This document shows, in pieces, positions 8,510 to 16,752 of a DNA stretch of 64,000 nucleotides. Made by a program: the position numbers and the translations under genes. The DNA comes from UBA9659 sp965208605 (GTDB lineage Bacteria > Pseudomonadota > Gammaproteobacteria > Pseudomonadales > Azotimanducaceae). Below the pieces are notes generated by a model, which did no database searches, was not told the DNA's origin, and saw only the letters and a list, made by a program, of their open reading frames with translations. The stretch covers positions 1,240,001 through 1,304,000 of the forward strand of contig OZ242345.1 in assembly GCA_965208605.1 (NCBI GenBank), given 5' to 3'. The first letter of the stretch is position 1. Each line of letters begins with the position of its first letter.

Positions 8510-8640
8510 GGCGAGGAGGTCAGGGGTAAATCGGCAAACAATACTCTTTTTTACTGGATTCCCGAGCAAGCTCGAGAATGACGGGGTTCTGGGGAAATCC
8601 AGTCATTGAGTAACATGTACGAGAATGACGGAATCGGTGC
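8510..8640. repeat. Dispersed repeats between ccmI and hemE
   Basis: The 163-bp gap between two convergent genes holds a copy of a longer shared element (GGGGTAAATCGG, then AAACAATACTC, TTTTTTACTGG and ATTCCCGAGCAAGCTCGAG) that recurs at 28300-28365, and a second core ending CGAGAATGACGG. The GAGCAAGCTC hairpin could help end transcription from both sides. No gene is seen. Confidence 0.8.
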
Positions 8641-8653
8641 TCGTCAAGCAGTG

Positions 8654-9709
8654 CTAACGCAGTTGTTGATAGTTGTGCACGGTATCAACCAAAGCCTTGA
8701 CGTTATCAACGGGTGTGCCGGGCATGATGCCGTGTCCTAGATTAAAGATATGCCCGGGACGCCCACCGACTTCCCGCAGTATCTTTTCCGCCTCTTCCTG
8801 AACACAATTGCTATCGGCGAAGAGTAGTGCCGGATCCAGATTCCCTTGAATAGCCTGGGTACCTAGCTTTTCCCAGGTTGCCACCAGGGGCGTGCGCCAA
8901 TCCAACGCCATGACATCGCCGCCCGCTTCCGCCATAGCCGGATAGAGGACCGGATTACCCGTACCAAAATGGATCACCGGCACCTGCCCGGAGATGGATT
9001 CAATGAGCCGCTGACTATGCTCAAACACGAAATTCCTGTAATCCGCGAGAGACAGGCAACCCACCCATGAATCAAAAATTTGGATTGCTTGGACGCCAGT
9101 GTCAATCTGGTATTGCAAATAATCAATCGCCGCGGTGGTGACTCTGCGCATCAGCTCATGCCAAGCACCCTGGTCCTTGTGCATGAATTTTTTAATCTCT
9201 ATGTAATGCTTAGAACTCTTGCCTTCAATCGCGTAGGACACCAGCGTAAATGGCGCTCCACCAAAACCAATCAGGGGTATGTTGGCAGGCAGTTCCGCGC
9301 GGATCAGTCTGATTGCCTCGCCTATGTAAGGCATGCTGGTGCGCGCGGATGCGGGCTGAATCCGGTCAATATCGGCAACCGAACGGACCGGGTTGCTAAT
9401 GACAGGTCCCTGCCCGGGCGGATAATCCAGATGAAATCCCATAGGCTCAAGCATGGGTAGCAGGTCCGCAAAAAGAATAGCCGCATCTACCCCGAGTATT
9501 CGCTGCGCATCACATGTCACCTGGGCAGAAAGATGCGGTGTTTTGAAAAACTCAAGACTCGGCGTCTTGCCCTTGAGCGCTTGGTATTCCTTCATATACC
9601 GGCCCGCCTGCCGATTAAGCCAGATGGGGGTATAGTCGGTTGCCTCGCCTCGACATGCTTTGAGGAAGGTTGATTGATACAACTGGCTGGTCTGTGTTGT
9701 GCAGTTCAC
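8654..9709 (-). CDS. hemE: Uroporphyrinogen decarboxylase HemE
   Basis: HemE removes four carboxyl groups from uroporphyrinogen III to give coproporphyrinogen III in heme synthesis, in the cytosol. The 351-residue protein has the N-terminal signature PIWLNRQAGRYM (28-39), the substrate loop PIIRS-like region IGFGGAPFTLVSYAIEG, and FHFGTG/HFGTGNP and NLGHGIMPGTP near the C-terminus. The start is GTG 9709; no ATG occurs before the conserved block, so an alternative start would cut the domain. Normal length. Confidence 0.96.
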   Translation of the reverse strand: MNCTTQTSQLYQSTFLKACRGEATDYTPIWLNRQAGRYMKEYQALKGKTPSLEFFKTPHLSAQVTCDAQRILGVDAAILFADLLPMLEPMGFHLDYPPGQGPVISNPVRSVADIDRIQPASARTSMPYIGEAIRLIRAELPANIPLIGFGGAPFTLVSYAIEGKSSKHYIEIKKFMHKDQGAWHELMRRVTTAAIDYLQYQIDTGVQAIQIFDSWVGCLSLADYRNFVFEHSQRLIESISGQVPVIHFGTGNPVLYPAMAEAGGDVMALDWRTPLVATWEKLGTQAIQGNLDPALLFADSNCVQEEAEKILREVGGRPGHIFNLGHGIMPGTPVDNVKALVDTVHNYQQLR

Positions 9710-9745
9710 TCGGTTGTCTTTTATAGGCTGCTTATTGACAAGTTA

Positions 9746-9775
9746 TTTATTTACGAGCTGTTTATTTACGAGCTG
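9746..9775. repeat. Perfect 2 x 15-bp tandem repeat upstream of hemE
   Basis: TTTATTTACGAGCTG occurs twice head to tail in the 76-bp gap between fabV and hemE, within the likely leader of hemE (minus strand). Confidence 0.9.
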
Positions 9776-9785
9776 GCATTGCCAG

Positions 9786-11006
9786 TCAAGCAAGCGGGAG
9801 CTCAACATGCGGGTCAACTTCTGCGTCATAGTCTATACCGGCAAATCCAAAACCATGCATCTCCAGAAATGCTTGGCGGTAACCTTCAAAATCCGTTACT
9901 GCAAACACATTTGATGCGTCGACCTTTGACCAGTTTGCCTGCACATAATCCTGAATCTCCGGAGCCATCTCAAGTTCATCCATGCGGATCCGACCCTCAG
10001 CATCAAGTCTCAGTGCGCCATCACCAAACAGCTGGGTGTTGAACAGTCTGGTCGTCTGCTCAATACAACCTTCATGCGTGCCGGCGGCCTTCATCGCCTT
10101 GAAGAGCAGAGAAAGATACACAGACATGCCCGGTATCGCCGAGGCAGCCTGGGTCAGCAAGCCCTTCATCACCACAAGATGGGCCTTGCCACCGACGGCT
10201 TGCATGGCGCCTTGCAAGGCAGCCCTTGCCCTGCCCAGATCTTCCTTCGCCTTGCCAATGGTGCCGTGATAGTAAATGGGCCAGGTGACTTCACTACCCA
10301 GATAGGTGTAATTCATGGTGATGCACCCAGGCGCAAGTAGATTCCGCGCCGCCAGCACCTTGAGCCAGATTTCCCAGTCTTCACCCCCCATGACTTTTAC
10401 CGTGTCTTGCACCTCCTCATCTGTCGCCGGTTCCAAGCTCAGTGCTCGCAGGTCGCCAGAATTAAAATCAATTGTCATGCCGGTAAAGGGCTTGCCAATA
10501 GGCTTCAGCGTTGAGCGGACAGTCTTGCCATCGGGTAGCTGCCGGGCCGGAGCGGCTAGGGAATAGAGCACCAGATCCACCTGCTCCAGGTCCCGCTCAA
10601 TGAGGTCGCAGGTTTTTTGTTTAATCTCATCGGAAAAGGCATCGCCATTGATATTCGCGACATAGTGCCCCGCTGCCTTCGCGTGCTCGGTAAAGGTCGC
10701 GGTCTTGTACCAACCCGGCGATGCCGTGCGTCCTTTTAATGCGGGCCTTTCAAAAAACACCCCGACTGTAGCGGCATCGTAACCAAATGCGGCGGTAATT
10801 CTTGAGGCCAGGCCATAGCCACCGGAAGCACCAATGACGAGCACTTTTTTAGGGACTCTTTTAGGGTCTCTTTTAGGGACTCGCGCCTCTGATGGCACCT
10901 GATTATCAACAACATACCGAATCTGCTGCTGCACCTCCATGGCGCAGCCCCCTGGATGAGCAGTGGTGCACAGGAAGCCTCTAATCTTGGGTTTAATGAT
11001 GTTCAT
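9786..11006 (-). CDS. fabV: Trans-2-enoyl-ACP reductase FabV
   Basis: FabV is the large NADH-dependent enoyl-ACP reductase that completes each fatty-acid elongation cycle. The 406-residue protein begins with the hallmark MNIIKPKIRGFLCTTAHPGGC, has the nucleotide-binding GASGGYG at 59-65 and a Tyr-x8-Lys type active site in TWPIYYHGTIGKAK. ATG 11006 is chosen over in-frame ATGs up to 11063 because the conserved N-terminus starts here and it begins one base after the lgt stop. Before the nucleotide-binding loop (about 42-54) is an insertion of three RVPK/RDPK units. Confidence 0.95.
   Translation of the reverse strand: MNIIKPKIRGFLCTTAHPGGCAMEVQQQIRYVVDNQVPSEARVPKRDPKRVPKKVLVIGASGGYGLASRITAAFGYDAATVGVFFERPALKGRTASPGWYKTATFTEHAKAAGHYVANINGDAFSDEIKQKTCDLIERDLEQVDLVLYSLAAPARQLPDGKTVRSTLKPIGKPFTGMTIDFNSGDLRALSLEPATDEEVQDTVKVMGGEDWEIWLKVLAARNLLAPGCITMNYTYLGSEVTWPIYYHGTIGKAKEDLGRARAALQGAMQAVGGKAHLVVMKGLLTQAASAIPGMSVYLSLLFKAMKAAGTHEGCIEQTTRLFNTQLFGDGALRLDAEGRIRMDELEMAPEIQDYVQANWSKVDASNVFAVTDFEGYRQAFLEMHGFGFAGIDYDAEVDPHVELPLA
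10847..10882. repeat. 3 x 12-bp in-frame tandem repeat in fabV
   Basis: TTTTAGGGACTC, TTTTAGGGTCTC and TTTTAGGGACTC encode, on the minus strand, RVPK-RDPK-RVPK just ahead of the NADH-binding loop. Confidence 0.9.
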
Positions 11007-11007
11007 T

Positions 11008-11853
11008 TTATTTTGATGTCTTCTGATGACCATTGACCTGATGACCATAGACTTGATAGCCATAGACCAGCAAAAAAAAGCCGAGCAATAGCATCGGCAT
11101 GGAGAGCAACTGCCCAGCAGTTATCTTGTCCAGCAGTATAAACCCTAGATGGGCATCTGGCTCCCGAAAAAACTCTGAAAAGATCCTGAGACTAGCGTAA
11201 CCCAGGAGGAAGAGCCCGGAAACCGTCATGGCGGGTCTTGCCCGGCGGGTAAAGACCCAGAGCATGGCAAACAGGACGGGACCCTCCAACAAGGCTTGAT
11301 ACAAGCTTGATGGATGCCGGGCAATCAGTTCACCGGGATAGATAACCGCCCAGGGCACTGTGCTGCTACCATCAACCGCCACCGCTCGCCCCGGCAACTC
11401 AACATTCACAAAATTACCGATACGCCCAGCACCCAGTGCCAGGGGGGCGGCGGGAGCAATAAAATCCGTCACTTTAAAAAAGTCATCCAAAAATCCTTTG
11501 CCGGGGCGGCTTCTGTTGAAGATCGCGACCGCTACCAGGGCACCAATCAGCCCACCATGGAAGGACATGCCCCCCTGCCAAATGCGGAATCCAGACCAGG
11601 GGTCCAGTAGCAACTGAGACCAGCCATAAAACAGAAGATAGCCGAGGCGCCCGCCAAGCATCAGCCCCAGCACAATATAAAACACCAGATCCGAGAGGGT
11701 CTTCTCATTGAATGGCGCAAGGGGCCCTTTGGTGCGTCCCAAGAGTAGCCACCAGGCAAGGGCGATGCCCAGCAGATAACTGATGGCATACCAGTGAATG
11801 TTGACCGGGCCAAGACTGATTGCTACCGGATCCATCTCTGGGTAATGCCACAT
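11008..11853 (-). CDS. lgt: Prolipoprotein diacylglyceryl transferase Lgt
   Basis: Lgt transfers a diacylglyceryl group from phosphatidylglycerol to the lipobox cysteine of prolipoproteins in the inner membrane. The 281-residue protein has seven predicted helices, HGGL at 99-102 and the signature GAGRIGNFVN at 141-150 followed by VELPGR. ATG 11853 gives the usual MDPVAISLGPVNIHWY start. The last ~20 residues are a repeated YGYQ/YGHQ/NGHQ tail. fabV follows one base later. Confidence 0.95.
   Translation of the reverse strand: MWHYPEMDPVAISLGPVNIHWYAISYLLGIALAWWLLLGRTKGPLAPFNEKTLSDLVFYIVLGLMLGGRLGYLLFYGWSQLLLDPWSGFRIWQGGMSFHGGLIGALVAVAIFNRSRPGKGFLDDFFKVTDFIAPAAPLALGAGRIGNFVNVELPGRAVAVDGSSTVPWAVIYPGELIARHPSSLYQALLEGPVLFAMLWVFTRRARPAMTVSGLFLLGYASLRIFSEFFREPDAHLGFILLDKITAGQLLSMPMLLLGFFLLVYGYQVYGHQVNGHQKTSK
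11024..11068. repeat. 3 x 15-bp in-frame tandem repeat at the lgt 3' end
   Basis: TGATGACCATTGACC, TGATGACCATAGACT and TGATAGCCATAGACC encode YGYQV-YGHQV-NGHQ (minus strand) at the cytoplasmic C-terminus of Lgt. Confidence 0.9.
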
Positions 11854-11939
11854 GCTCGCTACTCCAATAAAACTATAGGTTCATAATATATGACACTCCC
11901 GTTGGTTGATAATCAGGGATTGTATAGGGGAGTACAAGG

Positions 11940-12180
11940 CCAATGCCCCGCGCCGTCATTCTCGCCGAACCCAGTCGTCCAGCCGCAGGCGGGACAACGA
12001 CTGGGTTCGGGGGGAATCCAGAGAAACGAGCAGTATCGCCTTCACCGTCAGCAGCAGTAATAACGGGACTGTACCCTTCGTTCCTCTGGATTCCCGAGCA
12101 AGCTCGAGAATGACGGCGCGGGGCGCCGTAAGCCGCCACTCTGGATTCCCGCCGGTGACGAGAATGACGGGGTTCGGCAG
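11940..12180. repeat. Dispersed modular palindromic repeats between lgt and the NRDE gene
   Basis: The gap between the divergent lgt and NRDE genes holds at least three copies. The first has 13-bp perfect arms CGAACCCAGTCGT (11966-11978) and ACGACTGGGTTCG (11997-12009) around a GC-rich centre; the second (about 12083-12122) has the short GAGCAAGCTCGAG core; a third ends at about 12170 with GAGAATGACGGGG. No gene is seen before 12257. Confidence 0.8.
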
Positions 12181-12256
12181 CCAGTCTGATAAACTCGTAT
12201 TTTCATCAGGTCTCGTCTGTCCCTATGTTTATTTGTCAACTGTGCTGGTTTGCCCC

Positions 12257-13027
12257 ATGTGTTTGATTTTATTTGCTATCAACGCCAATGAGCGGTGGCA
12301 GTTAGTTGTTGCTGCTAATCGTGATGAACATTACGATCGAGCTTCCCAGGCGGCCGACTTCTGGGCTGAGGCACCTCTTATGCTAGCCGGCAGGGACCAG
12401 GTGATGGGTGGCACCTGGCTGGGGATAACCAAGACCGGGCGCTTCTCGGCGGTGACCAACTACTATGAACCCCCACCAGACCCCGTGCCGAAGCGTTCAC
12501 GGGGGGAATTGCCATACCAATATCTGAACGGTCATGCCCTGCACAGTGATGCGCTGCACACTAATACCAAGCCGGCAGCCTTCATCCAGCAGCTCGCCCA
12601 ACATAGCCATGAATATCGTGGTTTTAACCTGCTACTGGGCGACGGAGATGACTTCTATTATTACGGCAACAGAAGGGATGAAACCAAAAAATTAGACCCC
12701 GGCTGCTACGGCATCAGCAATCAACACCTTGATTGCAGTTGGCCCAAGGTCATCCAAGGACGACGCCAGTTGGCAACGCTACTGTCAAGCACCCCGCCGC
12801 CGACAAGTAATACAGCTGCTGCCTTGGTTACCGCGCTGTTCAAGCTGCTTGCCGACAAGGGAGACGAGCGTGACTTTTCAACCAATTTTATCTCCGGCGA
12901 CACTTATGGCACCCGGGCGGCGACAGTGGTGCTGGTTGCTACTGATGGTAGCGTGCGCTTTGAGGAACGTGCATTTGGCCCCATGGGCAAACCCCTCGGC
13001 ATCAGCAAGCATCATTTTAATTTGTAA
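12257..13027 (+). CDS. NRDE/TANGO2-family protein
   Basis: Members of this family (PF05742) carry an N-terminal NRDE motif and are linked in eukaryotes to heme trafficking and Golgi organisation; the bacterial role is not established. The 256-residue product starts MCLILFAIN with NRDE at 21-24, and has GGTWLGITKTGRFSAVTNY and a C-terminal STNFISGDTYGTRAATVVLV, all matching the family. The start ATG 12257 puts the motif at the usual place; the frame is open upstream through repeats but that part is not conserved. Its end overlaps the ptsP end by 16 bp (convergent). Confidence 0.85.
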   Translation: MCLILFAINANERWQLVVAANRDEHYDRASQAADFWAEAPLMLAGRDQVMGGTWLGITKTGRFSAVTNYYEPPPDPVPKRSRGELPYQYLNGHALHSDALHTNTKPAAFIQQLAQHSHEYRGFNLLLGDGDDFYYYGNRRDETKKLDPGCYGISNQHLDCSWPKVIQGRRQLATLLSSTPPPTSNTAAALVTALFKLLADKGDERDFSTNFISGDTYGTRAATVVLVATDGSVRFEERAFGPMGKPLGISKHHFNL

Positions 13028-15291
13028 TTCCTGCTTCTGATAACACCGCCAAATCCAGCGGCGCGTAAGGCGTCCTCTATGTGGTTCTTGATCAGATACG
13101 CATTGTCCATCTTCAAGACCGTCTCCAGCATTGTCTTGGCTTGACTCAGGGTGAAGTTACTCAACGTATGCTTCACCAGCGGCAAACTGGTGGAGTTCAT
13201 GGAAAGAATATCAAACTCCATTGCCATCAATAGCACGGCGGCGGCAGGGTTACCGGCCATCTCGCCACAGATAGTAACTTCCTTATTTTCCTGATGTGCT
13301 GCCTGAACAATCTGAGTGAGGGCATGTAACACCGCGGGATGAAATTCCTGATAGATCTCGGCCACCTGGGCATTATTCCGATCAACTGCCAACATATACT
13401 GGGTCAAGTCATTGCTACCCACAGACAGAAAATCAACCCGCTTAATAATATCCCGCGCTTGATACACCGCTGCCGGCACTTCAATCATCACCCCAATATC
13501 CGGCATCTCTAATTCCCCGCCCTCTTCAATGATTTCCCGGTAACATTGGTTCACCAGCCGTTGCGCTTCATCAACCTCCGCAATGCTACTAATCATGGGC
13601 AACATGATACGGAGCTCGGTATCAATGTCTTCATTGGCGCGGATCATTGCCCGCACCTGTGCCAGAAATATCTCCGGATGATCCAGGGTGACCCTTATCC
13701 CCCGCCAGCCCAAAAAGGGGTTCTCTTCTCTGATAGGGAAGTAGGACAAGGCCTTGTCGCCGCCTATATCCAGAGTGCGCATGGTCACCGGACGCGGGGC
13801 AAATGCTTGTAGATGTTCCCGATAAATAATGCGCTGTTCTTCTTCTGTGGGGAAGCGATCATTGATCATAAAATGCACTTCCGTCCGGTAGAGACCAACG
13901 CCTTCGGCGCCCCGGTCAAGCGAGCGGGTAACATCCGCCATCAAACCGGTGTTGACCCAGAGGCGCACCGGATGATTATCTTGAGTGAGGCAGGGCTTGT
14001 CTCCAGCCTCATCAAGCCCCTCAATCAAGGCGGCTTCTTCCTCGGCTATCTGCTCGTAGTAGTCCAGTTCCTCTTTTTTGGGGTAGGTGATGATCATTCC
14101 CTGGAAGGCATCAATGATCATTGGCTTGTGGTCAAGCAAACCGAGGGGCAGGTCGGTAACACCCATGACCGTCGGCATGCCCATTGCTTCCGCCAGGATA
14201 GCCACATGCGACTTGCCAGAGCCCTTGACGGATACAAAGCCGACCAACTTGTTCCGGGGCACCGTTGCCAGGTCTGCCGGGGTGAGTTCTTCACCGACCA
14301 GGATAGTCTGCTCTGGATAGTCAATCTCCCGGGTATCAGCAAATTGCAATCTCGCCAGGACCCGGTTGCCGAGCCCACGAACATCAACGCCTCTTTCCCG
14401 GAGATATTCGTCTTCCATAGACTCAAAGTTCTGCACATGTGCCGAGACCACCTTGCGCAATGCTCCCGGTGCCCAGTCGCCGGCTTTGATCTTTTCTATG
14501 ACCTCACCGGTAATGGCTGAGTCATCCAGCATATGCAGGTAGGCATCAAACAATGTGAGTTCTTCTCGTTTGAGTCGGTCCCGGAGCTTGGCGGAGGTAG
14601 CCGTGATTTCCTGTTGCGTTTCCTTGACCGCTTTCTGAAACAAAGCAATCTCATAATCAATATCTAGCGCGGGTTTATCGGGCACCTCATGCAAGCCTAC
14701 ATTCTGGGTGCTAACGACGACGGTGCCGATGGCGACCCCCGGCGCACCCTGGATACCGTAGAATTTTGATGAAGGCCGGTCGGCAGTATCACCCGACAAC
14801 ATCAATGAGCCCGTTGCCTCAGCGTGCGCAATCACCCCAGCCAACTGGGCGGAAAGTGTTATCAGGAAAGCCTCTTCACTTTCATCAAAGCGGCGGATTG
14901 CCTTTTGCTGCACGACCAGGACACCTAAGACCTTCCGATGATGGAGAATGGGCACCCCCATAAAGGCGTGAAAGGCTTCCTCGCCTACATCTTCCAAAAA
15001 TAGATAGCGCGGATGTTGGGGGGCGTCTTTAAGATTGATCGTTTCCGCCCTTTCTCCGACCAAACTCACCAGCCCCTCACCCACTCCCAAAGATATTTTG
15101 CCCACGGCATCCGCATTGAGGCCGCGCGTTGCCATGAACCTATAGTGTTGTTGCACCTCGTCAAACAGATAGACGCTGCATACCTCGGTAGACATGGCAG
15201 TACGCACCCGGTCGACGATGATATTCAGCACTGTGTTCAGGTCGGTCGCCCGACTCACTTCCTGGATGACGCTTCTCAGAGTTTTAAGCAT
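13012..15291 (-). CDS. ptsP: PEP-protein phosphotransferase PtsP (enzyme I-Ntr)
   Basis: PtsP takes phosphate from phosphoenolpyruvate and passes it to NPr in the nitrogen phosphotransferase system. The 759-residue protein has a GAF domain (about 15-160), an enzyme I N-terminal domain, the phosphohistidine region GSGKSHVAILAEAMGMPTV (about 355-375) and the PEP-utilizing TIM barrel with LDIGGDK, MIEVPAA, FLSVGSNDLTQY and CGEMAGNP. The start ATG 15291 overlaps the rppH end by eight bases, so the two form an operon as in E. coli. No NPr gene is in the window. Confidence 0.95.
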   Translation of the reverse strand: MLKTLRSVIQEVSRATDLNTVLNIIVDRVRTAMSTEVCSVYLFDEVQQHYRFMATRGLNADAVGKISLGVGEGLVSLVGERAETINLKDAPQHPRYLFLEDVGEEAFHAFMGVPILHHRKVLGVLVVQQKAIRRFDESEEAFLITLSAQLAGVIAHAEATGSLMLSGDTADRPSSKFYGIQGAPGVAIGTVVVSTQNVGLHEVPDKPALDIDYEIALFQKAVKETQQEITATSAKLRDRLKREELTLFDAYLHMLDDSAITGEVIEKIKAGDWAPGALRKVVSAHVQNFESMEDEYLRERGVDVRGLGNRVLARLQFADTREIDYPEQTILVGEELTPADLATVPRNKLVGFVSVKGSGKSHVAILAEAMGMPTVMGVTDLPLGLLDHKPMIIDAFQGMIITYPKKEELDYYEQIAEEEAALIEGLDEAGDKPCLTQDNHPVRLWVNTGLMADVTRSLDRGAEGVGLYRTEVHFMINDRFPTEEEQRIIYREHLQAFAPRPVTMRTLDIGGDKALSYFPIREENPFLGWRGIRVTLDHPEIFLAQVRAMIRANEDIDTELRIMLPMISSIAEVDEAQRLVNQCYREIIEEGGELEMPDIGVMIEVPAAVYQARDIIKRVDFLSVGSNDLTQYMLAVDRNNAQVAEIYQEFHPAVLHALTQIVQAAHQENKEVTICGEMAGNPAAAVLLMAMEFDILSMNSTSLPLVKHTLSNFTLSQAKTMLETVLKMDNAYLIKNHIEDALRAAGFGGVIRSRNYKLK

Positions 15292-15763
15292 GGGGGGGCG
15301 CCTCCAGGCAAGGTAGCAATTCCTTCATGGCTTGACGATAAACCTGTTGCTTGAAAGACACCACCTGCCCCAGGGGATACCAGTAACTTACCCAGTGCCA
15401 GGCATCAAACTCTGGTTTATCCGCATGATCAAAGCGCACATCATCATCCGTGCCGAGCATCCTGAGCAGGAACCACTTCTGTTTTTGCCCCCTGAATGAT
15501 GGCTCATTGCGTCTTAGTGCTGCGGGCAGTTGGTAGCGCAACCAGCCCTGGGTACAACCGAGGATCTGCACCTGCTCCACTGAGAGCCCTATCTCTTCAT
15601 CAAGTTCTCTGAAGAGGGCGTCCTCTGGGCCTTCATTGGATTTGATGCCACCCTGAGGGAACTGCCACCCAGACTGGCCCGCGCGCTTTGCCCAGAGCAC
15701 CTGATCCAAGACATTCCCCAAAATGATGCCTACATTGGGACGGTATCCATCTGCATCAATCAA
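15284..15763 (-). CDS. rppH: RNA 5'-pyrophosphohydrolase RppH
   Basis: RppH removes pyrophosphate from 5'-triphosphorylated mRNA, opening it to decay. The protein has the Nudix box starting GGIKSNEGPEDALFRELDEE and the family pieces GYRPNVGII, WQFPQGGI and GWLRYQLP. I chose TTG 15763, which gives MIDADGYRPNVGI as in well-known RppH; TTG 15769 two codons upstream is also possible. About 159 residues, normal. Followed by ptsP with overlap. Confidence 0.94.
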   Translation of the reverse strand: MIDADGYRPNVGIILGNVLDQVLWAKRAGQSGWQFPQGGIKSNEGPEDALFRELDEEIGLSVEQVQILGCTQGWLRYQLPAALRRNEPSFRGQKQKWFLLRMLGTDDDVRFDHADKPEFDAWHWVSYWYPLGQVVSFKQQVYRQAMKELLPCLEAPPHA

Positions 15764-15872
15764 AACCAATCCTCATTACCCTGAGCTTGCATTTTCTATG
15801 AATATTTGCCTTTCAGCAAACCGCCAATACAGGCTAGACTTTCCGCCTGCTGACAGACAGCCCGGAGCCGCC

Positions 15873-16523
15873 ATGCCACTTGCGATATTTGATCTGGACG
15901 ACACCTTGATCGCCACTGATAGCGACCAGGCATGGGGCGAGTTTATTGTTGACCAGGGCTTGGTAGCCGCTGAATACCAACAGGAAAATGACCGCTTCTA
16001 CGCCCAGTATCTGGCCGGTGAACTAGACATCCATGCCTATCTGGCAGCTTGTGCTGCTCTGCTTGCCCCCCATGCCATGGATGCTCTGCTGGGCTACCGA
16101 GCAGACTTCATCGCTACCAAAATTGAACCTCTGCTACTCAGCAAGGGGCTTGCCTTGTTGGACTTGCACCGCCAGCAGGGGGATTTTTTGATGGTCATTA
16201 CCTCAACTATGGAGTTCATATCCAGACCTATTGTGGACAAACTGGGTATTGACACGCTGCTCGCGCCAGTACTAGAAATAAAACACAATAGATTTACCGG
16301 CAAGATTGTCGGCGTGCCGAGTTATGCCGAGGGCAAGGTGACCTGCCTTATGGACTGGCTAAAAGACACCGAGCATAATCTAGTCGGCAGTTATTTCTAT
16401 ACTGACTCCCATAACGACTTGCCGTTACTCCGCCAGGTGGACAACCCGGTAGCGGTTGACCCGGATGAGCGGCTAAGGCAGGAAGCCACAGCGAATCAGT
16501 GGCAAATTATCAGCCTGCGTTGA
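15873..16523 (+). CDS. HAD-superfamily hydrolase, SerB-like (subfamily IB)
   Basis: A 216-residue HAD phosphatase. Motif I is FDLDDTL with nucleophile D7 and acid D9, motif II is the ITSTMEF region, and motif IV is YTDSHNDLPLL. It resembles the subfamily IB enzymes near phosphoserine phosphatase; the substrate cannot be read from sequence. ATG 15873 follows a GGAG at 15864-15867 and begins right at the domain; the upstream open frame overlaps rppH and is not conserved. It is divergent from rppH. Confidence 0.85.
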   Translation: MPLAIFDLDDTLIATDSDQAWGEFIVDQGLVAAEYQQENDRFYAQYLAGELDIHAYLAACAALLAPHAMDALLGYRADFIATKIEPLLLSKGLALLDLHRQQGDFLMVITSTMEFISRPIVDKLGIDTLLAPVLEIKHNRFTGKIVGVPSYAEGKVTCLMDWLKDTEHNLVGSYFYTDSHNDLPLLRQVDNPVAVDPDERLRQEATANQWQIISLR

Positions 16524-16529
16524 CACGCC

Positions 16530-16745
16530 GTCATTCTCGAGCTTGTCCTCTTGTCGCAGGCGGAATCCAGAGGAACAAAGGCAACCACCTGTGGGGCATT
16601 GACACGTCAACAACAAAATGATCCGCCGCTCCCCGCCACCCCAGTCGTCCTCGCTCCTTTCAGGCGGCTTGCGCCGCCAGTCTGGATTCCGTCACCCCAG
16701 TCCATCACAGCCGATGGCTGTGATGACTGGAGTGGCGAGAATGAC
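16530..16745. repeat. Dispersed modular palindromic repeats downstream of the giant adhesin gene
   Basis: The 229-bp gap between two convergent genes is filled by the repeat family: a copy with the tail GGAATCCAGAGGAACAAAGG, a GGCGGCTTGCGCCGCC core at about 16662-16677, and a near-perfect palindrome at about 16694-16736 centred on CACAGCCGATGGCTGTG. These hairpins may terminate transcription from both sides. No gene is seen. Confidence 0.8.
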
Positions 16746-16752
16746 AGGGGGG

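Noticed and set aside
11906..12256. Upstream extension of the NRDE-family gene
   Set aside because: The extra residues come from the dispersed repeat and the family motif starts at ATG 12257.
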